A stretch of 64,000 nucleotides of DNA from Ancalomicrobiaceae bacterium S20 (GTDB lineage Bacteria; Pseudomonadota; Alphaproteobacteria; Rhizobiales; Ancalomicrobiaceae), in NCBI GenBank assembly GCA_040269895.1, contig CP158568.1, forward strand, positions 4,851,501 to 4,915,500. Direction: 5' to 3'. This document shows, in pieces, positions 1 to 9,406 of this stretch. Every line of letters begins with the position of its first letter. Position 1 is the stretch's first letter. Under the pieces are notes generated by a model. That model ran no database searches. It saw only the letters and a list, made by a program, of their open reading frames with translations, and was not told the DNA's origin. Both the position numbers and the translations under genes were made by a program.

Positions 1-378
1 CAACGTCATCTTGCGGTCTCTCGTTCACATCTTCGGGGCGCGGACGGCCCGCCGGAACGCGACGGGCGGCCTCGGGCCGGTCGCTGGTCCAACTCCGGGA
101 GGCGGGGCCGGATCGGGGCCGCGGATGCGGAAATGCATCCGTCAGGCCGGGTCGCGATCCCCGGAAGGCCGTTACTAGCACGCGTGGCCGGGGTGGGCCA
201 CCCCTTGCACGGCGACGGGCGGCGGCCCGGCGGGGCACACGGCAGGGGCGCACGCGTCCGGGCGCGTGGCGATCGCAAGCAATCGTTAACCATCCGCATT
301 TACCTTTCGGCAAGAAACGAGGCGGGCGGCGTCGGTCGTGGGGACCTGCGCCGATCATCCCGCAGCCACAGAGGGACG
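1..378. other. Leading region without a supported gene
   Basis: No convincing gene was found here. An open frame on the minus strand reads as Arg/Pro-rich low-complexity sequence typical of antisense frames in high-GC DNA. The frame of the downstream outer-membrane protein is open back to about 133 but has no recognisable protein character before 379. An ATG on the minus strand at 9-7 could be the start of a gene lying off the left edge, which cannot be judged. Confidence 0.4.
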
Positions 379-2115
379 ATGCAGCGGCCGGATCGCGCTT
401 CGACGGCGAAGGGACGAGACCGGGCGGGCCGAGGCGGCCGGCCGGGGGCTTCCTTGCGCCCCGACGCATGGTGGCGCGCCTCGTCGATCGCGATCGTGTC
501 GATCGCCGTCGTGGTCGCCGGTGCCGCCCTGGCGGAGGCCCAGTCGACGGGTGACGGCTCCTCGCTCCTGCGCGGCTCGTCGACCGCGAAGGGCAGGACG
601 AGCGCGCGTCCGGGAACGACCGCGGCGCCCGCCGCCGCTCCGGTCCCGGTCCAGTGGATCGGTCCCAATCCAGCCGCCTCGCTCGACTCCCCGAACGTGC
701 TCGACGAGCCGGTGCCGCCGGCTCTCGGCGCCGATGCGCTCGGCGATCCGGTCGCCGGGCCGACGCCGTCCCGGCCGCCGGCCCGGACCAACGGTGCTCG
801 TGGGAGCACGGCGGCGGGGGCGACGGGCGCCGCGGTTGGGAGCACAGGCACTGCCACGACCGGCACGACGCCGCTCGTGACCGGCAGCACCGGACCGGTC
901 ACGCCGCGCACGCCGTTGCGGGCGACCCAGCCGGTGCCGCGCGATTCGCGCCTGGACCCTTACGCCGAGGACAGCGTCGACGAGGGCTACCAGCCGCTCG
1001 GGCTCCGGACCGGTGGCTTCACCTGGTATCCGGCGGTCGAAGCGTCGGCGGGCTACGCGAGCAACATCCCCGGCAGGGCCGGCGGCGAGGCCGGCGCGCT
1101 ACTCCGGGTGGCGCCGGAGATCACCGGCCAGTCGGACTGGTCGCGCCATGCGCTATCGTTCGACCTGCGCGGCAGTTACACGAACTATCCGCAGTACACG
1201 GTCTACGACCAGCCGAGCTTCCAGGGCACGGTGCGCGGCCGGGTCGATCTCTCGGACGAGATGCGGATGGACCTGCGCGGCGGCTATGCGCTCGGCCGGG
1301 AGCAGGCGTCGAGCGCCAACAACCCCGCCAATACGCTGGTGCCGGCGACGGTACAGACGCTGACCGGCTCGGTCGGGCTCACCCGCGACGTCGGCCTGTT
1401 CGCACTGACACTGCGCGGCGACGTCGCGCGCGGCACCTATTCGGGTGGTGAGCTGGTCGGCGGCGGCTCGCTCGGCGTGATCAACCGCGACAACACCCAG
1501 GTCATCGGCGCGCTGCGGGTCACCTACAACGCCTCGGAGGCGCTGAAGCCCTTCGTCGAGGGCCAGCTCACCAGCCGCACCTACGATCAGGCCGTGATCA
1601 ACGGCGACGATCGAAACTCGACCGGCTACATCCTGAAAGGCGGCGTCACGACCGATCTCGGTCCGCTGCTGCGCGGCGAGATCTCCGCCGGCTACGGCGT
1701 CGAGCGACCGCGCTCGGCGTCGCTGTCGGAGCTGCGCGGGCTGGTCGTCGACGGATCGCTGGTCTGGTCGCCGACCCGGCTGACCAAGGTGACGCTGACC
1801 GCCTCGACCGCCTTCGAGCCGTCGACGGTCTCCGGCGTCAGCGGCAGTGTCGCCGACACGGTCGGCGTGACGCTCGAGCAGTCGCTCCGGCGCGATCTGA
1901 CGGCTCAGATCGGCGGGCAGTTCCTGACCCGCACCTACACGGCCACCGCGATGCCCAACGAGTACGATCTCAAGGCGACGACCGGTTTGACCTACAAGTT
2001 CAACCGCAACGTCCAGGTCTTCGTGCGCGGCGAGTTCGAGCGCTTCATGCGCGTCGGCGGTTCGGGCGACTACGATTCCGAGACGGTCTACGCCGGCGTG
2101 CGGCTGCAGCGCTGA
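379..2115 (+). CDS. Outer-membrane beta-barrel protein
   Basis: This is probably an outer-membrane beta-barrel protein of the BBP2 type found in Rhizobiales; its function is unknown. The start at 379 was chosen because a GAGGGA ribosome site lies just before it and because a hydrophobic signal peptide follows, ending near ALAEAQ at about residue 52 after a long basic N-region. Residues of roughly 55-200 are a disordered Pro/Ala/Gly/Thr-rich linker. From about residue 220 to the end there are alternating amphipathic strands with aromatic and polar residues (for example ALSFDLRGSYTNY and VQVFVRGEFERF), and the protein ends in a strand, as barrels do. The frame stays open upstream, so a longer N-terminus cannot be excluded. 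Next comes a convergent YnfA-like gene 10 bp away. Confidence 0.7.
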   Translation: MQRPDRASTAKGRDRAGRGGRPGASLRPDAWWRASSIAIVSIAVVVAGAALAEAQSTGDGSSLLRGSSTAKGRTSARPGTTAAPAAAPVPVQWIGPNPAASLDSPNVLDEPVPPALGADALGDPVAGPTPSRPPARTNGARGSTAAGATGAAVGSTGTATTGTTPLVTGSTGPVTPRTPLRATQPVPRDSRLDPYAEDSVDEGYQPLGLRTGGFTWYPAVEASAGYASNIPGRAGGEAGALLRVAPEITGQSDWSRHALSFDLRGSYTNYPQYTVYDQPSFQGTVRGRVDLSDEMRMDLRGGYALGREQASSANNPANTLVPATVQTLTGSVGLTRDVGLFALTLRGDVARGTYSGGELVGGGSLGVINRDNTQVIGALRVTYNASEALKPFVEGQLTSRTYDQAVINGDDRNSTGYILKGGVTTDLGPLLRGEISAGYGVERPRSASLSELRGLVVDGSLVWSPTRLTKVTLTASTAFEPSTVSGVSGSVADTVGVTLEQSLRRDLTAQIGGQFLTRTYTATAMPNEYDLKATTGLTYKFNRNVQVFVRGEFERFMRVGGSGDYDSETVYAGVRLQR

Positions 2116-2125
2116 AGGCTCCGGA

Positions 2126-2458
2126 TCAGCGGGGGCCGAGCAGGATCACCGCGGCGCCGAGCAGGCAGAGGCCGGCGCCGGCCGTGTCCCAACGATCGGG
2201 TGAGACGCCCTCGACCAGCGCCATCCAGCCGAGCGAGGCGACGATGTAGACGCCGCCATAGGCGGCGAAGGTCCGTCCGGCGGCCGCCTGGTCGACCCGG
2301 GTCAGCAGCCAGGCGAACAGGGCGAGCGAGGCGAGACCCGGCAGCGCGAGCCATCCCGAACGGCCGAGGCGCAGCCAGGCCCAGAAGGCGAAGCAGCCAC
2401 CGATCTCGGCGAGCGCGGCGGCGACATAGAGGACGCCGGTGTGCCAGACGGATTGCAT
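2126..2458 (-). CDS. YnfA/UPF0060-family membrane protein
   Basis: This 110-residue integral membrane protein matches the YnfA (UPF0060) family, small four-helix proteins related to the small multidrug resistance transporters. Four hydrophobic segments are visible at about residues 3-24, 28-46, 56-75 and 85-106. The motif [17 protein letters not shown] near the N-terminus and the AAYGGVYI stretch are typical. The start at 2458 (MQSVWHT) gives the usual family length. An ATG 21 bases upstream is in frame, but a G-run suitable as a ribosome site precedes the chosen one. The role in efflux is only inferred from the family. Confidence 0.8.
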   Translation of the reverse strand: MQSVWHTGVLYVAAALAEIGGCFAFWAWLRLGRSGWLALPGLASLALFAWLLTRVDQAAAGRTFAAYGGVYIVASLGWMALVEGVSPDRWDTAGAGLCLLGAAVILLGPR

Positions 2459-2487
2459 GCCGGCGGTTCCCCCCCCCATTAAACGGA

Positions 2488-2516
2488 ACGAGCGCCGCGG
2501 GGGCCGCGGCGCTCGT
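2488..2516 (-). terminator. Hairpin terminator downstream of galU
   Basis: There is a perfect 13-bp GC-rich inverted repeat (ACGAGCGCCGCGG and its complement) with a 3-base loop. It begins about 28 bases after the galU stop codon and is followed on the minus strand by TCCGTTT, a weak T-tract. It lies between galU and the downstream YnfA-like gene. Confidence 0.65.
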
Positions 2517-2543
2517 CGGAGGATAGCAGAGCCGGCGTGCCGA

Positions 2544-3425
2544 TCAGTGCGCCTTCAGATGCGCCTCGATCTCACGGCGGAACTCGTCGCCGAGCCCGTC
2601 ACGGTCGAGACCGTAGACGAGGTTCGCCATCAGGAAGCCGATCTTCGAGCCGCAGTCGTAGGTCGTGCCGTCGAACTTGACCGACCAGAACCGGTCCTTG
2701 TCCATGAGCCGCAGCATGGCGTCGGTGAGCTGGATCTCGCCGCCGGCGCCCCGCTCATGGCGGCCGAGATGCGAGAAGATCTCCGGCGACAGGATGTAGC
2801 GGCCCGAAATGTAGAGGTTCGACGGCGCGGTGCCCTTCGGCGGCTTCTCGACCATTCCGGTGATGGCGCGGGCGTTGCCGCGCGTCTCGCCGACGCCGAC
2901 GATGCCGTACTGATGGGCGAGCGCCGGATCGCACTCCTCGACCGCGATGACATTGCCGCCGGTCTCGGCGTAGACGTCCATCATCTGCGCGAGGCAGCCC
3001 TTTTCGCGGCCGCGCATGATCATGTCCGGCAGCAGGATCGCGAAGGGCTCGTCGCCGACGATGTCGCGCGCGCACCAGATCGCGTGACCGAGGCCGAGCG
3101 GCTCCTGCTGGCGGGTGAAGCTCGCCCAGCCGGGCGGCATGCGGCTCCGCTCGACGATGCCGAGTTCGGAGGTCTTGCCGCGCGCGGCGAGCGTCGCCTC
3201 GAGCTCGTAGGCGATGTCGAAATGGTCCTCGATCACGGCCTTGTTGCGGCCCGTGACGAACACGAAGTGCTCGATGCCGGCCTCGCGGGCCTCCTCGACG
3301 ATGTATTGGATCACCGGCTTGTCGACGACGGTGAGCATTTCCTTCGGAACGGACTTGGTGGCGGGCAGGAACCGGGTGCCGAGACCGGCGACGGGGAGAA
3401 CGGCTTTGCGGATCTTCTTGGGCAT
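2544..3425 (-). CDS. galU: UTP--glucose-1-phosphate uridylyltransferase
   Basis: This enzyme makes UDP-glucose from UTP and glucose-1-phosphate for exopolysaccharide, lipopolysaccharide and glycan synthesis in the cytoplasm. The 293-residue length is normal for bacterial GalU. The N-terminal nucleotide-binding signature [17 protein letters not shown] is present at about residues 14-30, followed by [16 protein letters not shown] and FVTGRNK, all classic for the family. The later segment [19 protein letters not shown] and [10 protein letters not shown] are also conserved. The start at 3425 is the obvious family start, though its ribosome site is weak. It is divergent from the transglycosylase gene and followed by a hairpin terminator. 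Confidence 0.95.
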   Translation of the reverse strand: MPKKIRKAVLPVAGLGTRFLPATKSVPKEMLTVVDKPVIQYIVEEAREAGIEHFVFVTGRNKAVIEDHFDIAYELEATLAARGKTSELGIVERSRMPPGWASFTRQQEPLGLGHAIWCARDIVGDEPFAILLPDMIMRGREKGCLAQMMDVYAETGGNVIAVEECDPALAHQYGIVGVGETRGNARAITGMVEKPPKGTAPSNLYISGRYILSPEIFSHLGRHERGAGGEIQLTDAMLRLMDKDRFWSVKFDGTTYDCGSKIGFLMANLVYGLDRDGLGDEFRREIEAHLKAH

Positions 3426-3755
3426 CGGAGGGTCCTGACTATCCCTTATTCGAGCTGAAACGTCTCAATTCCGCTGAACTGAACGCGACCTGCCTGTCCT
3501 GCATCACGTCATGTCGACAGCGATGTTCGACGATGGTCGTTTTCTATCAGCGTGGAGTTGAATGCCGCGTGAACGGCCGTGGTCGCGCTGCGTTTACGCC
3601 GTCTTAACCATGCTTGTCCTCACTCGTTCCATGGGCGATCCTGAAAGAGGCGCGTTGGCGCCGCCTTTCACCTGCAGCCAAGCGGCTCGGGGTCCGGATC
3701 GACAGGGCGCGGGACCTCGTCCCGCTTGCGTCCGGCGGTGCGCGAGAGGTCGATG
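3426..3755. other. Divergent intergenic region galU / transglycosylase
   Basis: This holds the 5' regions of two divergent genes. No convincing promoter, operator or RNA could be assigned. A GAGAGG ribosome site for the transglycosylase lies at its right end (3744-3749). Confidence 0.4.
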
Positions 3756-5039
3756 ATGGCTCATGGGGTTCGAGATCTGCCTCCTTCCCGCGACGCGATC
3801 GCGGTCCTGACGCGGCGCGGTCTCCTCGGCGTCGGCGTCGGTGGTCTGGCGAGCGCCTTGATCGGCGGCGCGCCGGTGCTGGCGCAGGAAAACACGATGC
3901 CTTGGGAGCAGTGGGTCACGGCGTTCCGCGCCGCGGCGCTCGCGCGCGGCATCTCGGCGCCGACCTATGACCGGGTGATGCGATCGATCCAGCCGGACGT
4001 CGAGGTCTACAAGTTCGACAAGGCGCAGCCGGAGACCCAAGAGCCGATCTGGCGCTACATGAACCGGCGGGTCAACGACTGGCGCATCGAGACCGGCAAG
4101 GCGCGGATCCGCGATTTCGCGCCGCTGTTCGACCGGATCGAGCGCACCTATGGCGTCGATCGCTATATGCTCTGTGCCTTGTGGGGCATGGAATCGGCCT
4201 ATGGCGACGTCGTCGTCAACATGAAGTGGATGCGCCCGGTCATGCCGGCACTCGCCGCCCTCGCCTGGGGCGAGGCGCGCCGGCGCCGCTACTGGGAGAC
4301 CGAGCTGCTCAACGCGCTGGTGATCGTCAACCGCGGCTGGTCCACCCCCGAGGAGATGATCGGCTCCTGGGCCGGCGCGATGGGCCATACCCAGTGGATG
4401 CCGGAAGTCTGGCTCAACATGGGCGTCGATTTCGACGGCGACGGCAAGGTCAGCCCGTTCGGCAAGCCGGACGACGCGCTCGCCGGCACCGCGCGCTACC
4501 TCATGGAGCGCGGCAAGTTCCGGCGCGGCGAGACCTGGGGCTACGAGGTCGGCCTGCCGCCCGGTTTCGATGTCGGTCTGGCCGATGGCCGGACCTGGCG
4601 CTCGCTTGGCGAATGGTCGGCCTTCGGCGTGCGTCGCATCACCGGCGATGCCTTCCCGCGGCCGGCCGACAAGGCGCGGCTGTGGATGCCGGCCGGGGCC
4701 AAGGGGCCGGTCATCGCGCTGGTCGCGAATTTCTTCGCGATCCGCTCCTACAACCCGTCCAACAAATATGCGCTGGCGATCGGCCATCTCGCCGACCGGA
4801 TCCGCGGCGGCGGCCCGTTCGTCACGCCCTGGCCGACCGACGAGCGGCAATTGTCGCTCGCCGAGGTGCAGGAGATCCAGGTCAAGCTCACGCAAGCCGG
4901 CTACGACACCGGCGGCGTCGATGGCCGCATCGGCGAGAAGACGCAGACCGCGATCCAGGCTTGGCAGCGCGCGGTCGGCATGATCCCGCCCGACGGCTTT
5001 CCGTCGGATGCGGTTCTCAAGCGGCTCCGGGGCGGGTAA
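3756..5039 (+). CDS. Lytic murein transglycosylase, MltB family, with peptidoglycan-binding domain
   Basis: This is a periplasmic peptidoglycan-cleaving lytic transglycosylase. The start is 3756 because GAGAGG lies 6 bases before it; an ATG at 3753 is an alternative, and the frame also allows a TTG at 3726. The N-terminus has a likely Tat signal (TRRGLLG at about residues 19-25, then a hydrophobic stretch ending near VLAQE). The SLT_2 catalytic domain spans about residues 48-340, with the catalytic Glu expected in WGMESAYGD (about E146) and the GAMGHTQWMPE motif around residue 210. A C-terminal peptidoglycan-binding domain (about 365-425) contains VDGRIGEKTQTAIQAWQ. A DUF459 gene follows 111 bp downstream, an order common in Rhizobiales. 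Confidence 0.9.
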   Translation: MAHGVRDLPPSRDAIAVLTRRGLLGVGVGGLASALIGGAPVLAQENTMPWEQWVTAFRAAALARGISAPTYDRVMRSIQPDVEVYKFDKAQPETQEPIWRYMNRRVNDWRIETGKARIRDFAPLFDRIERTYGVDRYMLCALWGMESAYGDVVVNMKWMRPVMPALAALAWGEARRRRYWETELLNALVIVNRGWSTPEEMIGSWAGAMGHTQWMPEVWLNMGVDFDGDGKVSPFGKPDDALAGTARYLMERGKFRRGETWGYEVGLPPGFDVGLADGRTWRSLGEWSAFGVRRITGDAFPRPADKARLWMPAGAKGPVIALVANFFAIRSYNPSNKYALAIGHLADRIRGGGPFVTPWPTDERQLSLAEVQEIQVKLTQAGYDTGGVDGRIGEKTQTAIQAWQRAVGMIPPDGFPSDAVLKRLRGG

Positions 5040-5150
5040 GGTCGCGCGGCGTCGCGAGGCCCGGAGCGGGCCGCGACCCCCGGAAGCGCGGCCGGCCGCG
5101 ATCCGGTCCAGCGCGACGGACCGCGGCGGCGCCGCGGTCATGGAGGCCCG

Positions 5151-6370
5151 ATGATCCGACCCGCCGCCGCCTTGTCGCGTCCTGCGAACGGCCGATGCGC
5201 CGCGCTCCTGCGCGCCGCGCTGGTCGTGCTGGCTGTCGTGTTGGTCCAGGTCGCCGGCGCGGCGCCGGCCGCCGCGCAGACCGATCCGGTCACCGGGTTC
5301 TTCCGCTTCCTGTTCGGGGGCCAGCGCCAGCCGGAGACGGTCCCGCAACCGATCCCGCTGCAGCCGATGCCGAGCAAGCCGAAAGCGCCGGCCGAGCCGA
5401 AGATCGTCGAGGTGCCGAAGCTGCCCAATGCGCAGGTCGTGCTGGTGATCGGCGATATCGAGGCCCGCGATCTCGCCAACGGCCTGCAGATGGCCTTCGC
5501 CGATGTGCCGTCGATCGCGATCGTCAACAAGTCGCGCAACGCCTCGGGCCTGACGCGCGAGAACGAGGGCGAGTGGAGCACGCTCGCGCCCAAGGTGCTC
5601 GCCGACAACAAGGCCGATTTCATCGTCGTGATGCTCGGCGTCAACGACAAGCAGACGATTCCGGTCGCCGGGCAGAAGGCGCTCGAGACCGGCTCCGAGG
5701 CGTGGGAGCAGACCTATCGGGAGCGGCTCCGGAAGCTCGTCGAGCAGATCAAGGCGACCGGCAAGCCGTTCTTCTGGGTCGGCCTGCCGCCCACGGCGGA
5801 CCCGGACCTCCGGCCGAGCGCTCGCGCGGAATACGCCTCGTTCCTGTCGAACCTGAACACCTGGTACAAGCCGGCAGTCGAGGGCGCCGGCGGGCAGTTC
5901 ATCGACATCTGGAACGCCTTCGCCGACGACGGCGGCCATTTCACCCCGACCGGACCGGATGTCGACGGTCAGGTGAAGCGGCTGCGCTCGTCGGATGGCG
6001 TGCTGTTCACGCGCGCCGGCCAGCGCAAGCTCGCCTTCTTCGTCGAGCAGGAGATCCGCAAGATCATGCGCGGCGAGATGCCGGTCGAGCCGACGACGCC
6101 AGAGACGACCGTGCAGCCGAAGGGTGACGAGGCCATGCTCGCCGCGCCGCCGCCGCTGCCGCCCGCCCCTGGCGCAAGGTCGGGCCGGTGCTGCCGCTCG
6201 ATGCAGGGGCCGAGGCCGACGGCGATCTCGCCGGCGCGCCGGCGCGTGGTCCGGTGCGCGAGACCATGCCCGGCGGCTATCCGATCACGGAGACGCCGCT
6301 CTATCGCCGGCTGGTGAAGGGCGAGGCGATCGACGCGCCGACCGGCCGGGTCGACGACTTCAGTCGCTGA
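5151..6370 (+). CDS. DUF459 / SGNH-hydrolase-family exported protein with apparent frameshift
   Basis: This is a secreted protein of the DUF459 family (SGNH/GDSL-like fold); substrate unknown. A signal peptide is visible at about residues 1-43 (AALVVLAVVLVQVAGAAPAAAQ), then a proline-rich linker. The SGNH-like domain has VLVIGDIEARDLANGL, VVMLGVNDKQ and, near the end, HFTPTGPD. The usual nucleophilic Ser after GD is not present, as in some other members I recall. The reading frame breaks near 6166-6169: in the opened frame the tail becomes Arg/Cys-rich junk and stops at 6317. Adding one C to the CCCC run restores PAPWRKVGPVLPLD and a natural C-terminus KGEAIDAPTGRVDDFSR ending at 6370. It is either a sequencing error or a real mutation. 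Confidence 0.8.
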
Positions 6371-6418
6371 GCTCTCTTACCGGCACCGGAGCGTCGCCCA
6401 CCGCTCGCCGCCCACCGC

Positions 6419-7741
6419 TCACGCGATCGGCAGCACCAGCCGCACGATCAGGCCGCGTCCGGCCGGCGGATCGTCGAAGGCGAGGCGGCCGCCGTGGCCC
6501 TCGGCGATGGCGCGGGCGATCGACAGGCCGAGCCCGAAGCCCGAATCCGGCGTCATCGTGCGCGCCGCATCGCCGCGCACGAACGGATCAAGCATCGCAT
6601 CGCGATCGGCATGTGGAATGCCGGGGCCGTCATCGACGACCTCGATCGTGACCTCGTCGACGCCGGGAACCAGCCGGATGCGGGCGTCGGTGCCATATTT
6701 CAGCGCATTGTCCGCGAGGTTGGTGACCGCCCGTTCGATCTCGTCGGGTCGGATCTCGGCCGGAAACCGCTCCGGTCCCTCGTAGGCGATCGGTCGGCCC
6801 ATGTCGGAGAAACGGTCGACGATCGTGCGCAGCAGCGCGGGCAGATCGACGCGCGCCTTGCTCGTCTGGGTGCGGCCCTCGCGCAGGAACGACAGCGCGC
6901 TCTCGACCATGGCCCCCATCTGATCGAGATCGGCCAGCATCGCGGCGCGATTGGCGTCGTTGTCGACGAACTCCGCACGCAGCCGGAGCCGGGTGATCGG
7001 CGTCCTGAGGTCGTGGCTGACGGCGGCGAGCATGCGCGTGCGATCGGCGACGAGTTTGGCGATGCGCGTCTGCATGCCGTTGAAGGCGCGGGCGAGGTCG
7101 CGGATCTCGGCCGGCCCCGTTTCGCGGACCAGCGTCGCGCGCTCGGGCTGGAAGGCCTCGACCGCGGCCGCGAGATCAGTCAGCGGTCGGGTGAGGGCCC
7201 GTGCCGCCCAGAGTGTGACGATGGTCAACGTCACGACCACGAAGCTCAGCGATACGGCGGCGGGGCCGACCCAGGGCCGCCGCCGCTCCTCGACCCGGCC
7301 GGAGAACACATAGCCGTCGGCGAGGCGCACGACGACGCGGCGGTGCCGAGGCTCCGGCCCGTCCTGCCAGTCGTTCACCATCACGTCCGCACCGAGACGG
7401 TCCCGGATCGCGCCGGAGACGGGGAAGCCTCGCGCCGGAGCACCGGGCGCCGATGGCATGGCCGTCGTCCCGTCTGCCGCGGATTCGTCGCCTTCGCGTA
7501 GCCGCAGGGCTGGGAACGTCGCCTCGAGGGCGCTCATGATGGCGTGCCGGTCACTCGCTGGTGTGCCGGCGATCAGACGGGCGGCATAGGTCAGTGTGCG
7601 AGGTTCGTCGTCGGGATCCCGGTACTGGTGGTCGAGCCAGAAGGCCAGGGTGGCGATGATGTTGACGGCGAGCATCGACAGGACGATCAAGAGGCCGATC
7701 TGCCCGCTGATCCGCCGCAGAGGCCGCACCGCCCGCTTCAT
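6419..7741 (-). CDS. Sensor histidine kinase (EnvZ-like)
   Basis: This inner-membrane sensor kinase pairs with the OmpR-type regulator just upstream. The start at 7741 overlaps the regulator stop as ATGA, indicating translational coupling. Topology: TM1 at about residues 14-36, a periplasmic sensor segment of about 120 residues, TM2 at about 158-180, then a HAMP domain (about 178-232). The dimerisation/phosphoacceptor helix holds VSHDLRTPITRLRLR with the phospho-His near H243. The HATPase domain follows with N-box LADNALKYG, G1 DDGPGIP and G2 GFGLGLS. The length of 440 residues is typical. The stimulus cannot be read from the sequence, and the periplasmic part looks unlike known ligand-binding domains. 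Confidence 0.9.
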   Translation of the reverse strand: MKRAVRPLRRISGQIGLLIVLSMLAVNIIATLAFWLDHQYRDPDDEPRTLTYAARLIAGTPASDRHAIMSALEATFPALRLREGDESAADGTTAMPSAPGAPARGFPVSGAIRDRLGADVMVNDWQDGPEPRHRRVVVRLADGYVFSGRVEERRRPWVGPAAVSLSFVVVTLTIVTLWAARALTRPLTDLAAAVEAFQPERATLVRETGPAEIRDLARAFNGMQTRIAKLVADRTRMLAAVSHDLRTPITRLRLRAEFVDNDANRAAMLADLDQMGAMVESALSFLREGRTQTSKARVDLPALLRTIVDRFSDMGRPIAYEGPERFPAEIRPDEIERAVTNLADNALKYGTDARIRLVPGVDEVTIEVVDDGPGIPHADRDAMLDPFVRGDAARTMTPDSGFGLGLSIARAIAEGHGGRLAFDDPPAGRGLIVRLVLPIA

Positions 7742-8463
7742 GACGCCTCGACCTCGGCGGTGAAGATATAGCCGCCCGACCGGACCGTCTTGATCAGCTC
7801 CGGCGTCTCCGCCTCCGGTTCGAGCTTCTTTCTGAGCCGGCTCACCAGCACGTCGATGGAGCGCTCGCTGGATCCGGACGCGCGCCCTTGCGTGAAGTCG
7901 ATCAACTGCTCGCGCGACAGGACGCGGGTCGGACGCTCGCAGAAGACCTGCAGCAGGTCGAATTCGGCGCCGGTCAGGATCACGCGGGCGCCCTCGGGAT
8001 TGGTGAGGTGCCGCGCCACGGCGTCGAGCTCCCAACCCTTGAAGCGGAAGTGGCGGGCCTCGCGCGCCGGGGCGCTGTCACCGGCGCCGCGACGGAGCAC
8101 GGCGCGGATGCGCGCCAGCAGTTCGCGTGGGTTGAAGGGCTTGGCCAGATAGTCGTCGGCGCCCATCTCGAGGCCGAGGATGCGGTCGATGTCGCCGGCC
8201 CGCGCCGAGAGTATGATCACCGGCAGGTTCGACTGCATGCGCAGCCGTCGGCACAGCGCAAGGCCGTCCTCGCCCGGCAACATGATGTCGAGTACGACGA
8301 GATCGATGCGGTTCTCGGCGAGCGCGCGATCCATCTCGCGGCCGTCGGACGCGATCGAGACGCGCATCTCGTTGGTCTTCAGGTAGCGGGCGACGAGGTT
8401 GCGGATTTCGCGATCGTCCTCGACGACCAGGATGTGCGGGGATGCCAGCGGTGGTGCGTTCAT
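7738..8463 (-). CDS. OmpR-family response regulator
   Basis: This is a DNA-binding response regulator for the adjacent kinase. The receiver domain spans about residues 10-122, with acidic pair VVEDD, phosphoacceptor Asp at about D59 in VVLDIMLPGEDG and Lys in AKPFNPREL. A winged-helix output domain occupies about 140-238 (LTGAEFDLLQVFCE, SGSSERSIDVLVSRLRKKLE, KTVRSGGYIF). It is first in a two-gene operon with the kinase (4-base overlap). The gene for a Ser-rich protein is divergent, 199 bp away, and is a possible target. The intergenic region has a GTTTA-8 nt-TAAAC dyad just before that gene, near 8567-8584. Confidence 0.93.
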   Translation of the reverse strand: MNAPPLASPHILVVEDDREIRNLVARYLKTNEMRVSIASDGREMDRALAENRIDLVVLDIMLPGEDGLALCRRLRMQSNLPVIILSARAGDIDRILGLEMGADDYLAKPFNPRELLARIRAVLRRGAGDSAPAREARHFRFKGWELDAVARHLTNPEGARVILTGAEFDLLQVFCERPTRVLSREQLIDFTQGRASGSSERSIDVLVSRLRKKLEPEAETPELIKTVRSGGYIFTAEVEAS

Positions 8464-8662
8464 GGCCCTCAGCTAACTCCACTCGGGCCGTCGCACACCA
8501 GGAAAATTGTTGCGATGTGTTGCTCGGCCGCGGGCGGCAACGCGGCGTAACAAACTGGGTCAGGCGGTTTACACCTCGTTAAACACGGCGGGCGCTTGGT
8601 GATCGCAGTTCTCGCGTTCCGAGAGACTCCCGTCCCCAGAGACACCAACCGAGGTGCTCGCC

Positions 8663-9259
8663 ATGACCAGCCTGTCGTCCGTCTCCAATCGTCCGCATCC
8701 GCCGTCGCCGCGCGATCGTGTCGACCAGCAGCTCTCCGCCGACGTATCGTCCGGCAAGATCAGCCAGACCGATGCGACCGCGATCACCAGCGCCCTCGAT
8801 ACGATCGATGCGTCGCTGAAATCCGGCTCGAGCACGAGTGCGTCGAGCTCCGGATCCTCGAGCACGACCTCGGGACCGCCGAGTCCCGACGAGATCCAGT
8901 CCAAGATCGGTAGCCTCATCGATAGCCAGGTCTCGTCCGGATCACTGACCAGCGACCAAGCGACCGAACTCAAGAGCCTGCTGTCCAGCGGCTCGAAGGG
9001 CCATGCCCATGGCGCGGGCGGCGCCGGCGGCCCGCCTCCCGGCCCGCCGCCGGGCGAGGCGAGCGATTCCGACTCTGACACCGACTCCGGTTCCGCCAGC
9101 AGCTCCGCCTCCAGCACCAGCACCTCGTCGGCGAAATCCGACAAGGAACTGCTCCAGCAGTTCCTGCAGCAGATCCAGCAGTCGCTGAGTTCGAGCTATT
9201 CCTCGAGCGGTTCCTCCACCGCGGCGGCGAAGTCGCTGGTCGCCGATTTCACGACCTGA
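8663..9259 (+). CDS. Ser-rich low-complexity protein of unknown function
   Basis: I do not recognise a characterised family. The start at 8663 (MTSLSSV) is preferred because GAGG lies 8 bases upstream; a GTG at 8654 is in frame. The protein has about 198 residues, is very rich in Ser, Asp and Gly, and has no signal peptide or membrane segment. Two similar short helical segments are visible: QLSADVSSGKISQTDATAI near residue 25-45 and SLIDSQVSSGSLTSDQATEL near residue 85-105, each reading as xxV-SSG-xI/L-Tx-xxAT, i.e. a duplicated unit. A Gly/Pro/His linker and a Ser/Asp tract follow, then a Gln-rich helix (ELLQQFLQQIQQSL). It is divergent from the two-component operon and followed by a strong terminator, so it is probably a real, singly transcribed gene. 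Confidence 0.65.
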   Translation: MTSLSSVSNRPHPPSPRDRVDQQLSADVSSGKISQTDATAITSALDTIDASLKSGSSTSASSSGSSSTTSGPPSPDEIQSKIGSLIDSQVSSGSLTSDQATELKSLLSSGSKGHAHGAGGAGGPPPGPPPGEASDSDSDTDSGSASSSASSTSTSSAKSDKELLQQFLQQIQQSLSSSYSSSGSSTAAAKSLVADFTT

Positions 9260-9338
9260 TCCGCCTCCGGGGGCGCCGATTCGACCTCGCTTCGGAAGCC
9301 GCGACCTCGCGTTCAACCTTCCGCGGCTCCTGAACAGC

Positions 9339-9372
9339 GAAGCCCGCCGGCTCGATCGAGCGCGGCGGGCTT
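9339..9372. terminator. Bidirectional hairpin terminator
   Basis: The stem GAAGCCCGCCG pairs with CGGCGGGCTTC across a loop that itself contains the palindrome CTCGATCGAG. It sits between the convergent Ser-rich gene and gltD, so it can serve both; U-tracts are poor on both sides. Confidence 0.65.
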
Positions 9373-9406
9373 CGTCATTGTCGGGCAAGATGGCCGCCCG
9401 CGCGCC

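Noticed and set aside
3594..5939. Very long open frame on the minus strand opposite the transglycosylase and DUF459 genes
   Set aside because: Its sequence is His/Arg/Asp/Gly-rich without domains, the mirror of GC-rich codons; the plus-strand genes have clear motifs, signal peptides and ribosome sites.
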